Assembly: GCA_015056315.1 (NCBI GenBank)
Contig: SVGN01000027.1
Coordinates: 1-34,907 of the forward strand
Reading direction: 5' to 3'
Origin: Clostridiales bacterium
Lineage (GTDB): Bacteria > Bacillota > Clostridia > Christensenellales > Aristaeellaceae
Length of the DNA stretch: 34,907 nt
Position numbers and translations under genes: made by a program. The notes beneath the pieces are model-generated. The model worked only from the letters and a program-made list of their open reading frames with translations. It was not told where the DNA came from and searched no databases. Positions within the stretch are counted from its first letter, which is position 1; each line of letters starts with the position of its first letter. Shown piece by piece: positions 8,120-15,787 of this stretch.

Positions 8120-8335
8120 CAGCTCGTTGAAAAGTGCGGGGCGCAGGGGGATCATCTCCGCAACCTCAGTCGGCGTGCAGCCCACTAACCGTGGTCTGCA
8201 CTTGCTTCGGCCCGACACTGCGGGTCGCTAACGCCTTCGGCGTTGTGCTCACTGGGCACGCGCTTCCCTTCATCTCCCTGCCGGGTGTGGGCGGAGCCCA
8301 CAAACCAACTCACCGTAGTGCTTTCCTGCTCACTC
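8120..8335 (+). mobile_element. Dispersed 280-bp-type element, copy A (truncated)
   Basis: Starting with CAGCTCGTTGAAAA at 8120, about 190 bp match the reverse complement of 11540-11727 with only about ten differences by eye. The match then fades through a diverged segment (AGTGCTTTCCTG) and ends at the hsp20 stop codon. About 70 bp of the far end are missing. It has no coding capacity and contains palindromes such as ACGCC/GGCGT. Confidence 0.75.
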
Positions 8336-8779
8336 GGTGAGGGCTGCGGGGGCTTCGCCGCCGATGGCGATCTGCCGCTTGGCGGGCTTTTCGGCGGGCT
8401 GCTCCTTGGGCAGGGTCAGCTTCAGTACGCCGTCCACATAATCGGCGGCGATGGCGGCGGTGTCGATGCCCTCCAGCTCGAAGCTGCGCTCCATGCGGTG
8501 CTCCATGCGGTGTTCGGCAGCGGCTTCGCCCTCGGGCTTATGCCACTCAGGGGCACGGCGCAGAGCGGAGATGGTGAGCACATTGCCCTCGGTGGTCAGG
8601 GTGATGTTGTCGCGGCCTACGCCGGGCAGGTCGCTTTCCAGCAGGTAGGCGCTGTCGGTCTCGTGGATGCGCACCTGCATGCCGGGGCGGTTGGGGCGGC
8701 GCTGGGGCTCACCGAAGAAACCGCGGAAAAAAGGATCGTTGAACATGGGGGAGAGGGGCTTCATCATGGAATACATCAT
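8330..8779 (-). CDS. Hsp20 / alpha-crystallin small heat-shock protein
   Basis: An ATP-independent holdase chaperone of about 149 residues. The alpha-crystallin domain covers the central part (QVRIHETDSAYLLESDLPGV, then ITLTTEGNVLTISA, then the VDGVLKLTLPK strand ending). The N-terminus is Met/Phe-rich (MFNDPFFRGFF), typical of bacterial class A Hsp20. The longest frame starts at 8788, but AAGGAGG (8789-8795) directly abuts that ATG, so the ATG at 8779 (9 nt away), or the one right after it, is preferred. CtsR-type operators overlap the promoter. The stop codon lies in the remnant of element copy A, so the extreme C-terminus may have been altered. Confidence 0.9.
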   Translation of the reverse strand: MMYSMMKPLSPMFNDPFFRGFFGEPQRRPNRPGMQVRIHETDSAYLLESDLPGVGRDNITLTTEGNVLTISALRRAPEWHKPEGEAAAEHRMEHRMERSFELEGIDTAAIAADYVDGVLKLTLPKEQPAEKPAKRQIAIGGEAPAALTE

Positions 8780-8871
8780 ACTGTACATCCTCCTTCGATA
8801 TGGTTCGGTAAGTAGTGGCGGCTGATATCGTTGCGCCCGGGTCTTGGCTTCTTTTCCCTTGGCGCATGTTT

Positions 8872-8900
8872 ATGATAACACGAAGGTCAAAGATAGTCAA
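8872..8900 (-). promoter_or_regulatory. hsp20 promoter
   Basis: On the minus strand, TTGACT (8900-8895) is the -35 and TATCAT (8877-8872) the -10, with a 17-bp spacer. The -35 lies inside a CtsR box. The predicted leader is about 85 nt. The rest of the 8780-9141 gap is AT-rich sequence (about 8936-9030) with two similar CGTTTTCTTCTGTTTT-like tracts and no gene. Confidence 0.7.
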
Positions 8901-8938
8901 AAGTCAGAAATGCAGAGTGAAAGTCAAAGAAGGTCTAA
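8885..8938. promoter_or_regulatory. Tandem CtsR operators
   Basis: GGTCAAA-GAT-AGTCAAA (8885-8901) matches the CtsR heptanucleotide direct repeat (RGTCAAA-N3-RGTCAAA) exactly. A second, near-consensus site AGTCAAA-GAA-GGTCTAA lies at 8922-8938. The first overlaps the hsp20 -35 hexamer, consistent with repression released on heat or protein stress. The ctsR gene is not in the window. Confidence 0.8.
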
Positions 8939-9054
8939 CAGCATTTCGAAACATTCCGTTTTCTTCTGTTTTCTAATGAAAAATAAAAATATCTCGTTTT
9001 TTCTTCTGTTTTTGTTATACAAGCATGCGTGTGCGCAGCAGCTCTGCCCTTTGC

Positions 9055-9083
9055 TTGACGATGCCCTGCCGCAAAGGTATAAT
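9055..9083 (+). promoter_or_regulatory. secDF promoter
   Basis: TTGACG (9055-9060), a 17-bp spacer and a perfect TATAAT (9078-9083). An AT-rich tract just upstream could act as an UP element. It excludes the upstream ATGs of the secD frame as starts. Confidence 0.85.
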
Positions 9084-9141
9084 AAATAAATGTATGCTTT
9101 CGCCTGCTTTTGCGTTGGCATACCAGACCAGAAACGGAAGG

Positions 9142-10497
9142 ATGGTTGACTCTCTGATGAAAGCCGCCAATCGCCCCCGCAGCAAGACCAACCGGAAAAC
9201 TGCGGCGATCGTAAGCCTGAGCATCGCATTGGTGCTGACCGTACTCATCGGCCTTTTGGCCCTGAACGGCATGCCGCTGGACAGCCGCGGCCTCTACCGC
9301 CTGCTGCCGTGGGTGCCCAGCCCCGGCAACTGGCCGGACAGCATCTCTCTGGGCCTGGACCTGAAGGGCGGCGTGTACGTGGAGTACGAAGCCAGCCTCA
9401 GCCCGGAGCAGGAGGCCGAGGGTGCCGAGTACGGCCCCCTGATGGAGGCCACCCAGAAGGTGATGATGGATCGCCTCTCCGATAAGGGCTTTGCCGAAGC
9501 CACCGTTACCCAGATCGGCAACACCGGCATCCGTGTGGAGATCCCCGATGTGAAGGATCCCCAGGCTGTGCTGGATCTGATCGGCACTCCGGCCAAGCTG
9601 GAGTTTGCCGACCCCAACGGCAACATTTTTATGGATGGCAGCTACGTGCAGACCGCCAGCCAGAGCTTTGATGTGGACAGCAAGCCCTGCATCCAGCTGG
9701 TGCTGACCAAGCAGGGCGAAAAGCTCTTCGGCGATATGACGGCTCAGAGCATCGGTCAGGAGATCGCCATCTATCTGGATGATCAGCTGCTGATGAGCCC
9801 CGTGGTGGAAAGCGCCATCTACGGCCCGGTGCAGATCTCCGGCGACTACACGGTGGAGAGCGCCGCCAATGTGGCCATGCAGCTGCAGAGCGGTGCCCTG
9901 CCCATGGATCTGCGGCAGGATAAACTGGATACCATCTCCGCCACCCTGGGCCGGGATGCGCTGGATACCAGCGTTACCGCCGCCATGATCGGCATCCTGC
10001 TGGTAATGCTCATCATGCTGGTGCGCTACCGGGTCTGCGGCCTGGTGGCCTCCTGGGCGCTCAGCATCTATATCATTGCCCTGTTCTTCCTTATTGCAGT
10101 GGTGCCGGGCATCCAGCTCACCCTGCCCGGCATTGCGGGCGTGGTGCTGGGCATCGGCATGGCGGTGGATGCCAATGTGGTCATCTTCGAGCGCATCAAG
10201 GAAGAGGTGTCCGGCGGCCGCCCGCTGATCCATGCGGTGCGCATCGGCTTCAAAAACGCCATGAGCGCCATTCTGGATGCCAATGTGACCACCATCATCG
10301 CCGCTATGGTGCTGCTGATCTTCGGCACCGGCTCCGTGCGCGGTTTTGCCACCACGCTGCTGCTGGGCGTGCTGGTGAGCATGCTCACGGCCATTGTGGT
10401 CTCCCGCTTCCTGCTTACCAATGTGGTGCGCTTGGTCAAGAACCCGGCGGTATTCCTCTGTGCGCCCAAGGCGCAGGCCGAAAAGGAGGTGCAGTGA
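9142..10497 (+). CDS. secD: Protein translocase subunit SecD
   Basis: SecD of the SecDF accessory complex, which uses the proton motive force to pull proteins out of the SecYEG channel. About 451 residues with six transmembrane helices: one N-terminal, a large extracytoplasmic region, then five. Family motifs are LGLDLKGG after TM1, and GMAVDANVVIFERIKEE with FATTLLLGVLVSMLTAIVVSR in the membrane half. The start is uncertain: GGAAGG (9136-9141) abuts the ATG at 9142, whereas the next in-frame ATG (9157) lies 15 nt downstream of it. ATGs before 9090 precede the promoter's start point. secF follows after 3 nt. Confidence 0.93.
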   Translation: MVDSLMKAANRPRSKTNRKTAAIVSLSIALVLTVLIGLLALNGMPLDSRGLYRLLPWVPSPGNWPDSISLGLDLKGGVYVEYEASLSPEQEAEGAEYGPLMEATQKVMMDRLSDKGFAEATVTQIGNTGIRVEIPDVKDPQAVLDLIGTPAKLEFADPNGNIFMDGSYVQTASQSFDVDSKPCIQLVLTKQGEKLFGDMTAQSIGQEIAIYLDDQLLMSPVVESAIYGPVQISGDYTVESAANVAMQLQSGALPMDLRQDKLDTISATLGRDALDTSVTAAMIGILLVMLIMLVRYRVCGLVASWALSIYIIALFFLIAVVPGIQLTLPGIAGVVLGIGMAVDANVVIFERIKEEVSGGRPLIHAVRIGFKNAMSAILDANVTTIIAAMVLLIFGTGSVRGFATTLLLGVLVSMLTAIVVSRFLLTNVVRLVKNPAVFLCAPKAQAEKEVQ

Positions 10498-10500
10498 ACC

Positions 10501-11397
10501 ATGAAGCTTCAGAAAAAGACGCTTATCTGCCTCGGTATCTCTCTGGCCATCATGCTCACGGCACTGGTGCTCACCCTTTGCGGGCGGGGCATCAACTTTG
10601 GTCTGGATTTTACCGGCGGCCTCATTCTCAACTATGATATGGGCGAGAGCTTCGATACCGCCATCGTGGAAAAGACCCTCGGCGAGATCGGCGTGGCAGA
10701 GTTCGCGGTCAGCTCCTCCGGCGAGGATGGCCGGGTGATGCAGGCCCGCATCGCCAGCCTTGGCAGCGAGGACGAGGTGCAGCTTTTGCAGGCCGCTCTG
10801 GAGGAAAAGCTGCTGGCGGTCTATCCGGGTATGGATGCCGCCGCTGCCACCGCCAGCTATGTGGGCCCGGTGGCAGGCAGCACCCTGGTGCGCAACGCCA
10901 TTTCCAGCGTACTGCTGGCGGCTGTGCTGATGCTGGTCTACATCGCCTTCCGGTTCGATTTTGCCAGCGGTCTGGCGGCTGTGCTGGGCCTTCTGCACGA
11001 TGTGCTCATCATGCTCAGCTTCATGGTCATCCTGCGGGATCTGCTGCAGATGAACTCTTCCTTCATCGCCGCCATGCTGACCATCGTCGGCTATTCCATC
11101 AACAACACCATCATCATCTTTGACCGCATCCGCGAGAACCGCAAAAAGCCCGTTCATGCCGGGCTGGACAGGATGCAGATGGTGGATGTGTCCGTGCGGG
11201 AGAGCCTGGGCCGCACCATCAATACCACTCTTACCACGCTGGTCACCATCACCTGCCTGTATCTGCTGGGCGTCAGCGCCATCCGGGAGTTCAGCCTGCC
11301 CATCATCGTGGGCGTGCTGGCGGGCGTGTACAGCGCCAACCTGATCAACGGTTATCTGTGGGCTGCGCTGGAGGGCATCGGCAAGCGCAAAAAGTAA
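10501..11397 (+). CDS. secF: Protein translocase subunit SecF
   Basis: A 298-residue SecF, the second half of the SecDF pump. It has an N-terminal helix, FGLDFTGG at residues 32-39, an extracytoplasmic domain, then five helices with the conserved SINNTIIIFDRIREN segment and TTLTTLVTI. The ribosome binding site AAGGAGG (10483-10489) lies in the 3' end of secD, so the two are translated from one message. The spacing of 11 nt is slightly long but workable. Confidence 0.95.
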   Translation: MKLQKKTLICLGISLAIMLTALVLTLCGRGINFGLDFTGGLILNYDMGESFDTAIVEKTLGEIGVAEFAVSSSGEDGRVMQARIASLGSEDEVQLLQAALEEKLLAVYPGMDAAAATASYVGPVAGSTLVRNAISSVLLAAVLMLVYIAFRFDFASGLAAVLGLLHDVLIMLSFMVILRDLLQMNSSFIAAMLTIVGYSINNTIIIFDRIRENRKKPVHAGLDRMQMVDVSVRESLGRTINTTLTTLVTITCLYLLGVSAIREFSLPIIVGVLAGVYSANLINGYLWAALEGIGKRKK

Positions 11398-11426
11398 CCC
11401 CCGCTGCACAGGCAGCATAGTCTGAA

Positions 11427-11447
11427 TGGGCTGCCAAAGGTGGACCG
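11427..11447. repeat. Left flanking duplicate of element copy B
   Basis: TGGGCTGCCAAAGGTGGACCG abuts the left end of the element. The sequence abutting its right end (11728-11748) matches in 18 of 21 positions and is the left part of the working terminator. Confidence 0.7.
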
Positions 11448-11727
11448 CAGACTGTTGATAAACCCATACTTATCGATCAGAGCCGCACATCTTGCACCTT
11501 CGGTGCTCGCTGTGCTTGCAGGAAAACGCTGCGGCGTAAGGGCTGTGGGCTCTGCCCACACCCGGCAGGGAGACGAAGGGAAGCGCGTGCCCAGTGGGCA
11601 CAACGCCGAAGGCGTTAGCGACCCGCAGTCGTCAACCGAAGCAAGTGCAGACCACGGTTAGTGGGCTGCACGCCGACTGAGGTTGCGGAGATGATCCCCC
11701 TGCACCCCGCACTTTTTCAACGAGCTG
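11448..11727 (-). mobile_element. Dispersed 280-bp element, copy B (full)
   Basis: A 280-bp non-coding element bounded by imperfect inverted ends: CAGACTGTTGATAAA on the left, and TTTTTCAACGAGCTG on the right (CAGCTCGTTGAAAAA when inverted). The interior has several palindromes (GCACCTTCGGTGC, GTGCCCAGTGGGCAC, ACGCCGAAGGCGT). It lies inverted relative to copy A at 8120 and shares its left ~110 bp, in direct orientation, with copy C at 21475. It is flanked by a 21-bp duplication. No transposase is present, so it would have to move in trans. Confidence 0.75.
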
Positions 11728-11728
11728 T

Positions 11729-11753
11729 GGGCTGCCAAAGGCAGCCCGTTTTT
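11729..11753 (+). terminator. secDF terminator
   Basis: GGGCTGCC (11729-11736), loop AAA, GGCAGCCC (11740-11747), then GTTTTT. It now lies beyond the inserted element; a damaged copy of its left part lies before the element at 11427. Confidence 0.85.
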
Positions 11754-11779
11754 CCAATCATCAAAGGAGGCGCATCGTT

Positions 11780-12943
11780 GTGACCCGATGGCTCATCCGC
11801 CGCTTTGTTCCCAATGCGGAAAACACCGAAAACCTTGCCGTACGCGGCGCTTACGGCACCCTTGGGGCCACCGTGGGCATCTGCGTGAATGCTCTTTTGG
11901 CAGCCGTCAAGTTTCTGATGGGGCTCCTCAGCGGCTCGCTGGCTGTTATGGCCGATGCGGTCAACAACCTGTCGGATGCGGCAGGCAGCGTGGTGGCGCT
12001 GGTGACCACCCGCATGGCACAGAAGCCGGTGGATGAGGATCATCCCTTCGGGCACGGGCGCATGGAGTACCTTGGCTCGCTGGCGGTGGGCGTGCTCATC
12101 CTGGTCATGGCCATCTCTCTGCTGAAGGATGGCATCGCCGCCATTCTGGCCCCCACCCCGCTGGATGTATCCGTGCTGGTGGGCGTGGTGCTGATCCTCT
12201 CCATCGGTCTCAAGGGCTGGCTGTACTTCTTCTACCGTAAGGTAGGCTCCCTTACCGATAACAGCACCCTGCTGGCAGCCGCCAAAGACAGCCTGAGCGA
12301 TTGCATCGCCACGGCGGCGGTGGTCATCAGCATGGTGCTGCAGGAGATCTTCGGCTGGCTCATCGATGGCTGGATCGGCATCATCGTGGCGCTGATCGTG
12401 CTCAAGGCGGGCGTGGATGTGTGCCGCACCACGGTAGACAGCCTGCTGGGCGGCAAGCCCGACCCGGAGAAGATCCGCCGCATCAAGGAGCTGATGCTCA
12501 GCTACGACGGCATCCTGGGCGTGCACGACCTGGTGCTGCACGACTACGGCCCGGGCCGCTGCCTGGCCTCTGCCCATGCGGAGGTGAGCGTGGAGGGCGA
12601 TCTGCTGGAGATCCACGAGATGATCGATGATGCGGAGCGCCACATCGCCCGGGAGATGAACATGCCCATCTGCATCCATATGGATCCCATCGTAACAGAC
12701 GATGAAGCGGTCAACGAGCTGCGCCGCTCCATCGAGGGCTTCCTGCGCCAGACCGACCCCTGCCTGAGCCTGCACGATTTCCGTGTGGTGCCGGGGCAGG
12801 AGCATACCAATGTGATCTTCGATTGCGTGCTGCCTGCCGGGTACAGGGGCAAGGAGCAGCTACACCGGGCCCTGACCGCCTATGTGACCGGTCTGGACAG
12901 CCGCTACCGGCTCGTAGTGGTCTACGATACCGACTTTACCTGA
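11780..12943 (+). CDS. Cation diffusion facilitator, probable Mn2+ exporter
   Basis: A 387-residue CDF-family metal/proton antiporter. There are about six transmembrane helices in the first 220 residues, then a cytoplasmic ferredoxin-like dimerisation domain (DGILGVHDLVLHDYG) and a further C-terminal extension. Metal-site residues read N62-x3-D66 in TM2 (ADAVNNLSDA) and D170-x3-D174 in TM5 (AKDSLSD). Zinc CDFs usually carry His or Asp in these places, whereas an N/D-D-D pattern is characteristic of manganese exporters of the MntE type. The conserved DEDHPFGHGRMEYL segment follows TM2. The start is GTG at 11780, 9 nt after AAAGGAGG (11763-11770). Metal specificity is inference. Confidence 0.88.
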   Translation: MTRWLIRRFVPNAENTENLAVRGAYGTLGATVGICVNALLAAVKFLMGLLSGSLAVMADAVNNLSDAAGSVVALVTTRMAQKPVDEDHPFGHGRMEYLGSLAVGVLILVMAISLLKDGIAAILAPTPLDVSVLVGVVLILSIGLKGWLYFFYRKVGSLTDNSTLLAAAKDSLSDCIATAAVVISMVLQEIFGWLIDGWIGIIVALIVLKAGVDVCRTTVDSLLGGKPDPEKIRRIKELMLSYDGILGVHDLVLHDYGPGRCLASAHAEVSVEGDLLEIHEMIDDAERHIAREMNMPICIHMDPIVTDDEAVNELRRSIEGFLRQTDPCLSLHDFRVVPGQEHTNVIFDCVLPAGYRGKEQLHRALTAYVTGLDSRYRLVVVYDTDFT

Positions 12944-13014
12944 TATTCCCTGCAATCCATACCGGCTTCGGTTCGTTATCATCAGCGTAAGACTGTTATC
13001 CGGAGGGATGCTGT

Positions 13015-13881
13015 ATGAAACGAACCACCCGTGCCGCCAAGCGGCTCACCGCCCTTCTTTGCGCCGCCCTTATGCTGCTTGCTGCCCTGCCTGCCCGGGC
13101 CGGAGAGGCGGAAACGCTGAACATCCTGCTCATCGGAGAGGATGCCGCCCGGGAAGGCCGCAACGGTCGCAGCGATACCATGATGCTGGTGCAGATCGCC
13201 CCGGAGAGCGGCGCTGTAAAGCTGGTCTCCTTTCTGCGGGATCTGTATGTGCCCATCGAGGGCCACGGCACCCAGCGGCTGAACGCCGCCTATGTGCACG
13301 GCGGCGAAGCGCTGCTGCGCCAAACGCTGACCGGGCTTTTCGGCGTGCGCATCGACCGCACCGCCAAGGTGGATTTTGCCGCCATGGCCGCCCTGATCGA
13401 CCGGCTGGGCGGCGTGGAGCTGGAGATCTCCGAGACCGAGCGCCGGGCCCTCAACGAGATCCTGGAGGCCTACTGCCGGGAGCGGGCGTTGCCCTATGCC
13501 CCGGTGGAGACCGCCGGTACCGTGCGTTTGACCGGCCCCCAGGCCCTCAGCTACAGCCGTGTGCGCAGCCCGGACAGCGATTTTGTCCGCGTCAGCCGCC
13601 AGCAGCAGGTGCTTACCGCACTGCTCCGGCAGGCCATGGCGCTGGAGCCTGTGGAGCTGATCGGGCTGGCAGTGATGTGCATGAACAGCATCGAGACCGA
13701 TCTGGGGCTCAGCGATCTGCTCACCCTGCTGCCCCTGATGGATAGGGACATCGACCTTGCCGCCGCCCATGTGCCCTTCGAGGGCACCTGCCGCGACCTG
13801 CAGGTGGATGGCATGTGGGTGCTGGAGAGCGATATCGCCGAAAACAAAAAACGGCTGCACGCCTTTCTGGCGGAGCCGTAA
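13015..13881 (+). CDS. LCP (LytR-CpsA-Psr) family protein
   Basis: A 288-residue LCP protein. Family members transfer undecaprenyl-linked glycopolymers to peptidoglycan on the outer face of the membrane. The N-terminus (residues 8-29) is a hydrophobic signal with a possible A-R-A cleavage site, so it may be released or anchored. LCP residues are visible: GEDAAREGRNGRSDTMML (R52, D54), SFLRDLYVPI (R75, D76), QRLNAAYVHGG, and SYSRVRSPDSDFVRVSRQQ. The start follows GGAGG (13002-13006) by 8 nt. A perfect hairpin (13884-13901) without a T-run follows the stop, and dus starts 44 nt later, so co-transcription is possible. Confidence 0.9.
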   Translation: MKRTTRAAKRLTALLCAALMLLAALPARAGEAETLNILLIGEDAAREGRNGRSDTMMLVQIAPESGAVKLVSFLRDLYVPIEGHGTQRLNAAYVHGGEALLRQTLTGLFGVRIDRTAKVDFAAMAALIDRLGGVELEISETERRALNEILEAYCRERALPYAPVETAGTVRLTGPQALSYSRVRSPDSDFVRVSRQQQVLTALLRQAMALEPVELIGLAVMCMNSIETDLGLSDLLTLLPLMDRDIDLAAAHVPFEGTCRDLQVDGMWVLESDIAENKKRLHAFLAEP

Positions 13882-13925
13882 GCGCTGCGCGGGCGCGCAG
13901 CAAGCCACACAAAAGGAGCTGCCGT

Positions 13926-14855
13926 ATGCAATACAGCTTTGCGCCCATGGAGGGCATCACCAACCATCTCTACCGCAACGCCCACAAGGATTGCTTCGCC
14001 CCGGCGGACAGGTACTTCATCCCCTTTGTATCGGCCAAGGGCAAGGGCTTTACCGGCAGGGAGAAGCGGGATATCGACCCGGAGAACAACCGGGGCCTCC
14101 ATGTGGTGCCCCAGGTGATGAGCAATGATGCGGAATCCTTTATGTGGGTGGCAGGCGAGCTGATCGCCCGGGGGTATGAGGAGATCAACCTGAATCTGGG
14201 CTGCCCTTCCTCCACGGTGGTCTCCAAGGGCAAAGGTTCCGGCTTTCTGGGCAGGCCGGAGGCGCTGGAGAGCTTCCTTGCGCAGATCTTCGACCGCTGC
14301 CCGGTGCGCATCTCCATCAAGACCCGTCTGGGCATGAAGGATCCGGCAGAGTTCGAGCGCATCCTTCAGATCTACGAACGCTTTCCCCTTTCGGAGCTGA
14401 TCGTGCACCCCCGCATCCGGGAGGATCTCTACCGGGAGCCGGTGCGCCCGGAATGGTTCGAATTTGCCCGGCAGCACAGCCGCTTTACCCTGTGCTACAA
14501 CGGCGATCTTTATACCGCGGAGGATGTACGCGCCTTCGAAGCCGCTCACCCGGAGGTGGAGCGGGTCATGATGGGCCGGGGCTTTCTGATGCGCCCGGGC
14601 ATGGTGGGACAGCTCAGAGGGCAGGAGCCCACCGTGGAGCAGCTGCGCCGCTTTCATGAGCGGATGTACGGGGCGTACCGGCAGCTTCTGGGCACCGAAG
14701 CCTTTGTGATGATGAAGATGAAGGAGCTGTGGGCCTATCTGGGCGTTGGCTATGAGATCGGCGACAAGCTGCTGAAAAAGATCCGCAAATGCGATCGCTA
14801 TCGGGATTATGATGCCGCCATGGCACTGGTGTTTGCGGAGCTGGAAAGCCGGTAG
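13926..14855 (+). CDS. tRNA-dihydrouridine synthase
   Basis: A 309-residue flavoenzyme that reduces uridines in tRNA to dihydrouridine. The TIM barrel starts with SFAPMEGITNHLYR (FMN phosphate region). The catalytic cysteine is C93 in NLNLGCPSSTVVSKGKGSGF, with K132 in SIKTRLGM and FMN-binding ELIVHPR, YNGDLY and MMGRGFL later on. The helical C-terminal RNA-binding domain is present. The start at 13926 follows AAAAGGAG (13911-13918) by 7 nt. I cannot say which Dus subgroup this is; DusC-like spacing is possible. Confidence 0.92.
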   Translation: MQYSFAPMEGITNHLYRNAHKDCFAPADRYFIPFVSAKGKGFTGREKRDIDPENNRGLHVVPQVMSNDAESFMWVAGELIARGYEEINLNLGCPSSTVVSKGKGSGFLGRPEALESFLAQIFDRCPVRISIKTRLGMKDPAEFERILQIYERFPLSELIVHPRIREDLYREPVRPEWFEFARQHSRFTLCYNGDLYTAEDVRAFEAAHPEVERVMMGRGFLMRPGMVGQLRGQEPTVEQLRRFHERMYGAYRQLLGTEAFVMMKMKELWAYLGVGYEIGDKLLKKIRKCDRYRDYDAAMALVFAELESR

Positions 14856-14869
14856 CCCGAAGCCTATTT

Positions 14870-14919
14870 CCTCAGGCTCCCTCTTCAGAGGGAGCTGTCA
14901 CCCGAAGGGTGACTGAGGG
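14870..14919. repeat. Palindromic intergenic repeat (two hairpins)
   Basis: GCTCCCTC/GAGGGAGC (14876-14883 and 14888-14895) and GTCACCC/GGGTGAC (14897-14903 and 14907-14913) stand side by side between outer CCTCAG and CTGAGG. Double hairpins of this sort are common between genes in gut Clostridia. It separates the convergent dus and methyltransferase genes. Confidence 0.7.
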
Positions 14920-14953
14920 TGCCGCCCCGGCTCCCCTCCACCCGCTCTCATCA

Positions 14954-15523
14954 CTACCGCCCCAGATACCGGCGCACCCGGCCCATATACGCCCTGTATT
15001 CCTCACCGAACACCCCCAGCAGGTACTCCTCCTCCTGAAGGATCTGCAAATGCAGCATCACCGCCGCAAACAGGCAGCACAGCACCACCCACACAGTGGG
15101 AAACAGCAGGCAGGCGGACAGGTACAGCAGATCGAACCCCACAAAGGCCGGGTTGCGGCTCAGGCGGTAGATGCCATCCGTCACAAGGGCGGTCTTTTCC
15201 TCCGGTATGCCCACCCGCCAGCTGGTCTTCATACTGATGGTGGCGGCAGCAAAGAAGATAATGCCCGCCAGCCCGGCAGCGATGCCTGCGGCGATCAGCG
15301 CCGGGGAGGTCTGAGGCCCGGCGAACAGGATGCTGCCCGCACTGCTCACCAGCGCCAGCACCGTGGCCAGACTCATGATGCGCTCGACCCGGAGCACATG
15401 GGCGGGCTTGTTGCCCCGGCCCATCTGGTTGGTGCGGATCTGTTGCCTGTGCTGGAGATAGAGTTTGGCCAGATAGAAGCCGTAGAAAACGATCTGGATG
15501 AGGATAGCTGCTGCGCGGAGCAT
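14954..15523 (-). CDS. Isoprenylcysteine/phospholipid methyltransferase-like membrane protein
   Basis: A 189-residue integral membrane protein with about five hydrophobic segments. The C-terminal half carries the ICMT/PEMT-type S-adenosylmethionine region: GIYRLSRNPAFVGFDLLYLS, then the ending EEEYLLGVFGEEYRAYMGRVRRYL, in which the ExxYxxYxxRxxR(Y/F) pattern is diagnostic. Bacterial members methylate unknown small or lipid substrates, so no substrate is assigned. The chosen ATG at 15523 follows AAAGG by 10 nt; an upstream in-frame ATG at 15562 lacks an RBS. It is transcribed alone, convergent with dus. Confidence 0.82.
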   Translation of the reverse strand: MLRAAAILIQIVFYGFYLAKLYLQHRQQIRTNQMGRGNKPAHVLRVERIMSLATVLALVSSAGSILFAGPQTSPALIAAGIAAGLAGIIFFAAATISMKTSWRVGIPEEKTALVTDGIYRLSRNPAFVGFDLLYLSACLLFPTVWVVLCCLFAAVMLHLQILQEEEYLLGVFGEEYRAYMGRVRRYLGR

Positions 15524-15581
15524 GGAGACACGACCTTTCCTATTTGATGAACATGTGAACACTTATTCATATGACAGAAGC

Positions 15582-15610
15582 AGTAAACCACAAAACAGAA
15601 CGGCTGTCAA
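15582..15610 (-). promoter_or_regulatory. Promoter of the methyltransferase-like gene
   Basis: Minus strand: perfect TTGACA (15610-15605), 17-bp spacer, TTTACT (15587-15582; 4 of 6). The leader contains two direct TGTTCA copies in TGTTCACATGTTCA (about 15551-15564), which could be an operator. Confidence 0.55.
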
Positions 15611-15622
15611 GCCCTGTTGATG

Positions 15623-15667
15623 AAAAAAGCCCCTGTGCAGGAGGATGACCCTCCATACACAGGGGCT
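15623..15667 (-). terminator. Terminator of the SPOUT methyltransferase gene
   Basis: Read on the minus strand, AGCCCCTGTG (15667-15658) and CACAGGGGCT (15637-15628) pair, with an inner GGAGG/CCTCC stem, and are followed by a T-run (15628-15623). It is oriented to end transcripts coming from 16582-15788. Confidence 0.85.
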
Positions 15668-15787
15668 GTATGCCGTCTGTCTCAGCCCTTCCGGGGAGCG
15701 GCTTCGGGTGAGAACAGCTCATCTGTTCGGGAGCCGCAAAAAAGGGGGGGCAGCCGGTTGGCAACGCTGCTGCACGGCTGCTGCCCC

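Noticed and set aside
8120-8340. Small ORF in element copy A, also seen in copy B, as a real conserved peptide
   Set aside because: The similarity reflects the shared non-coding element. The frames lack ribosome binding sites and are not kept in copy C.
8935-11418. An 827-codon frame antisense to secDF
   Set aside because: His/Gln/Gly-rich shadow translation; secD and secF on the plus strand are unmistakable.
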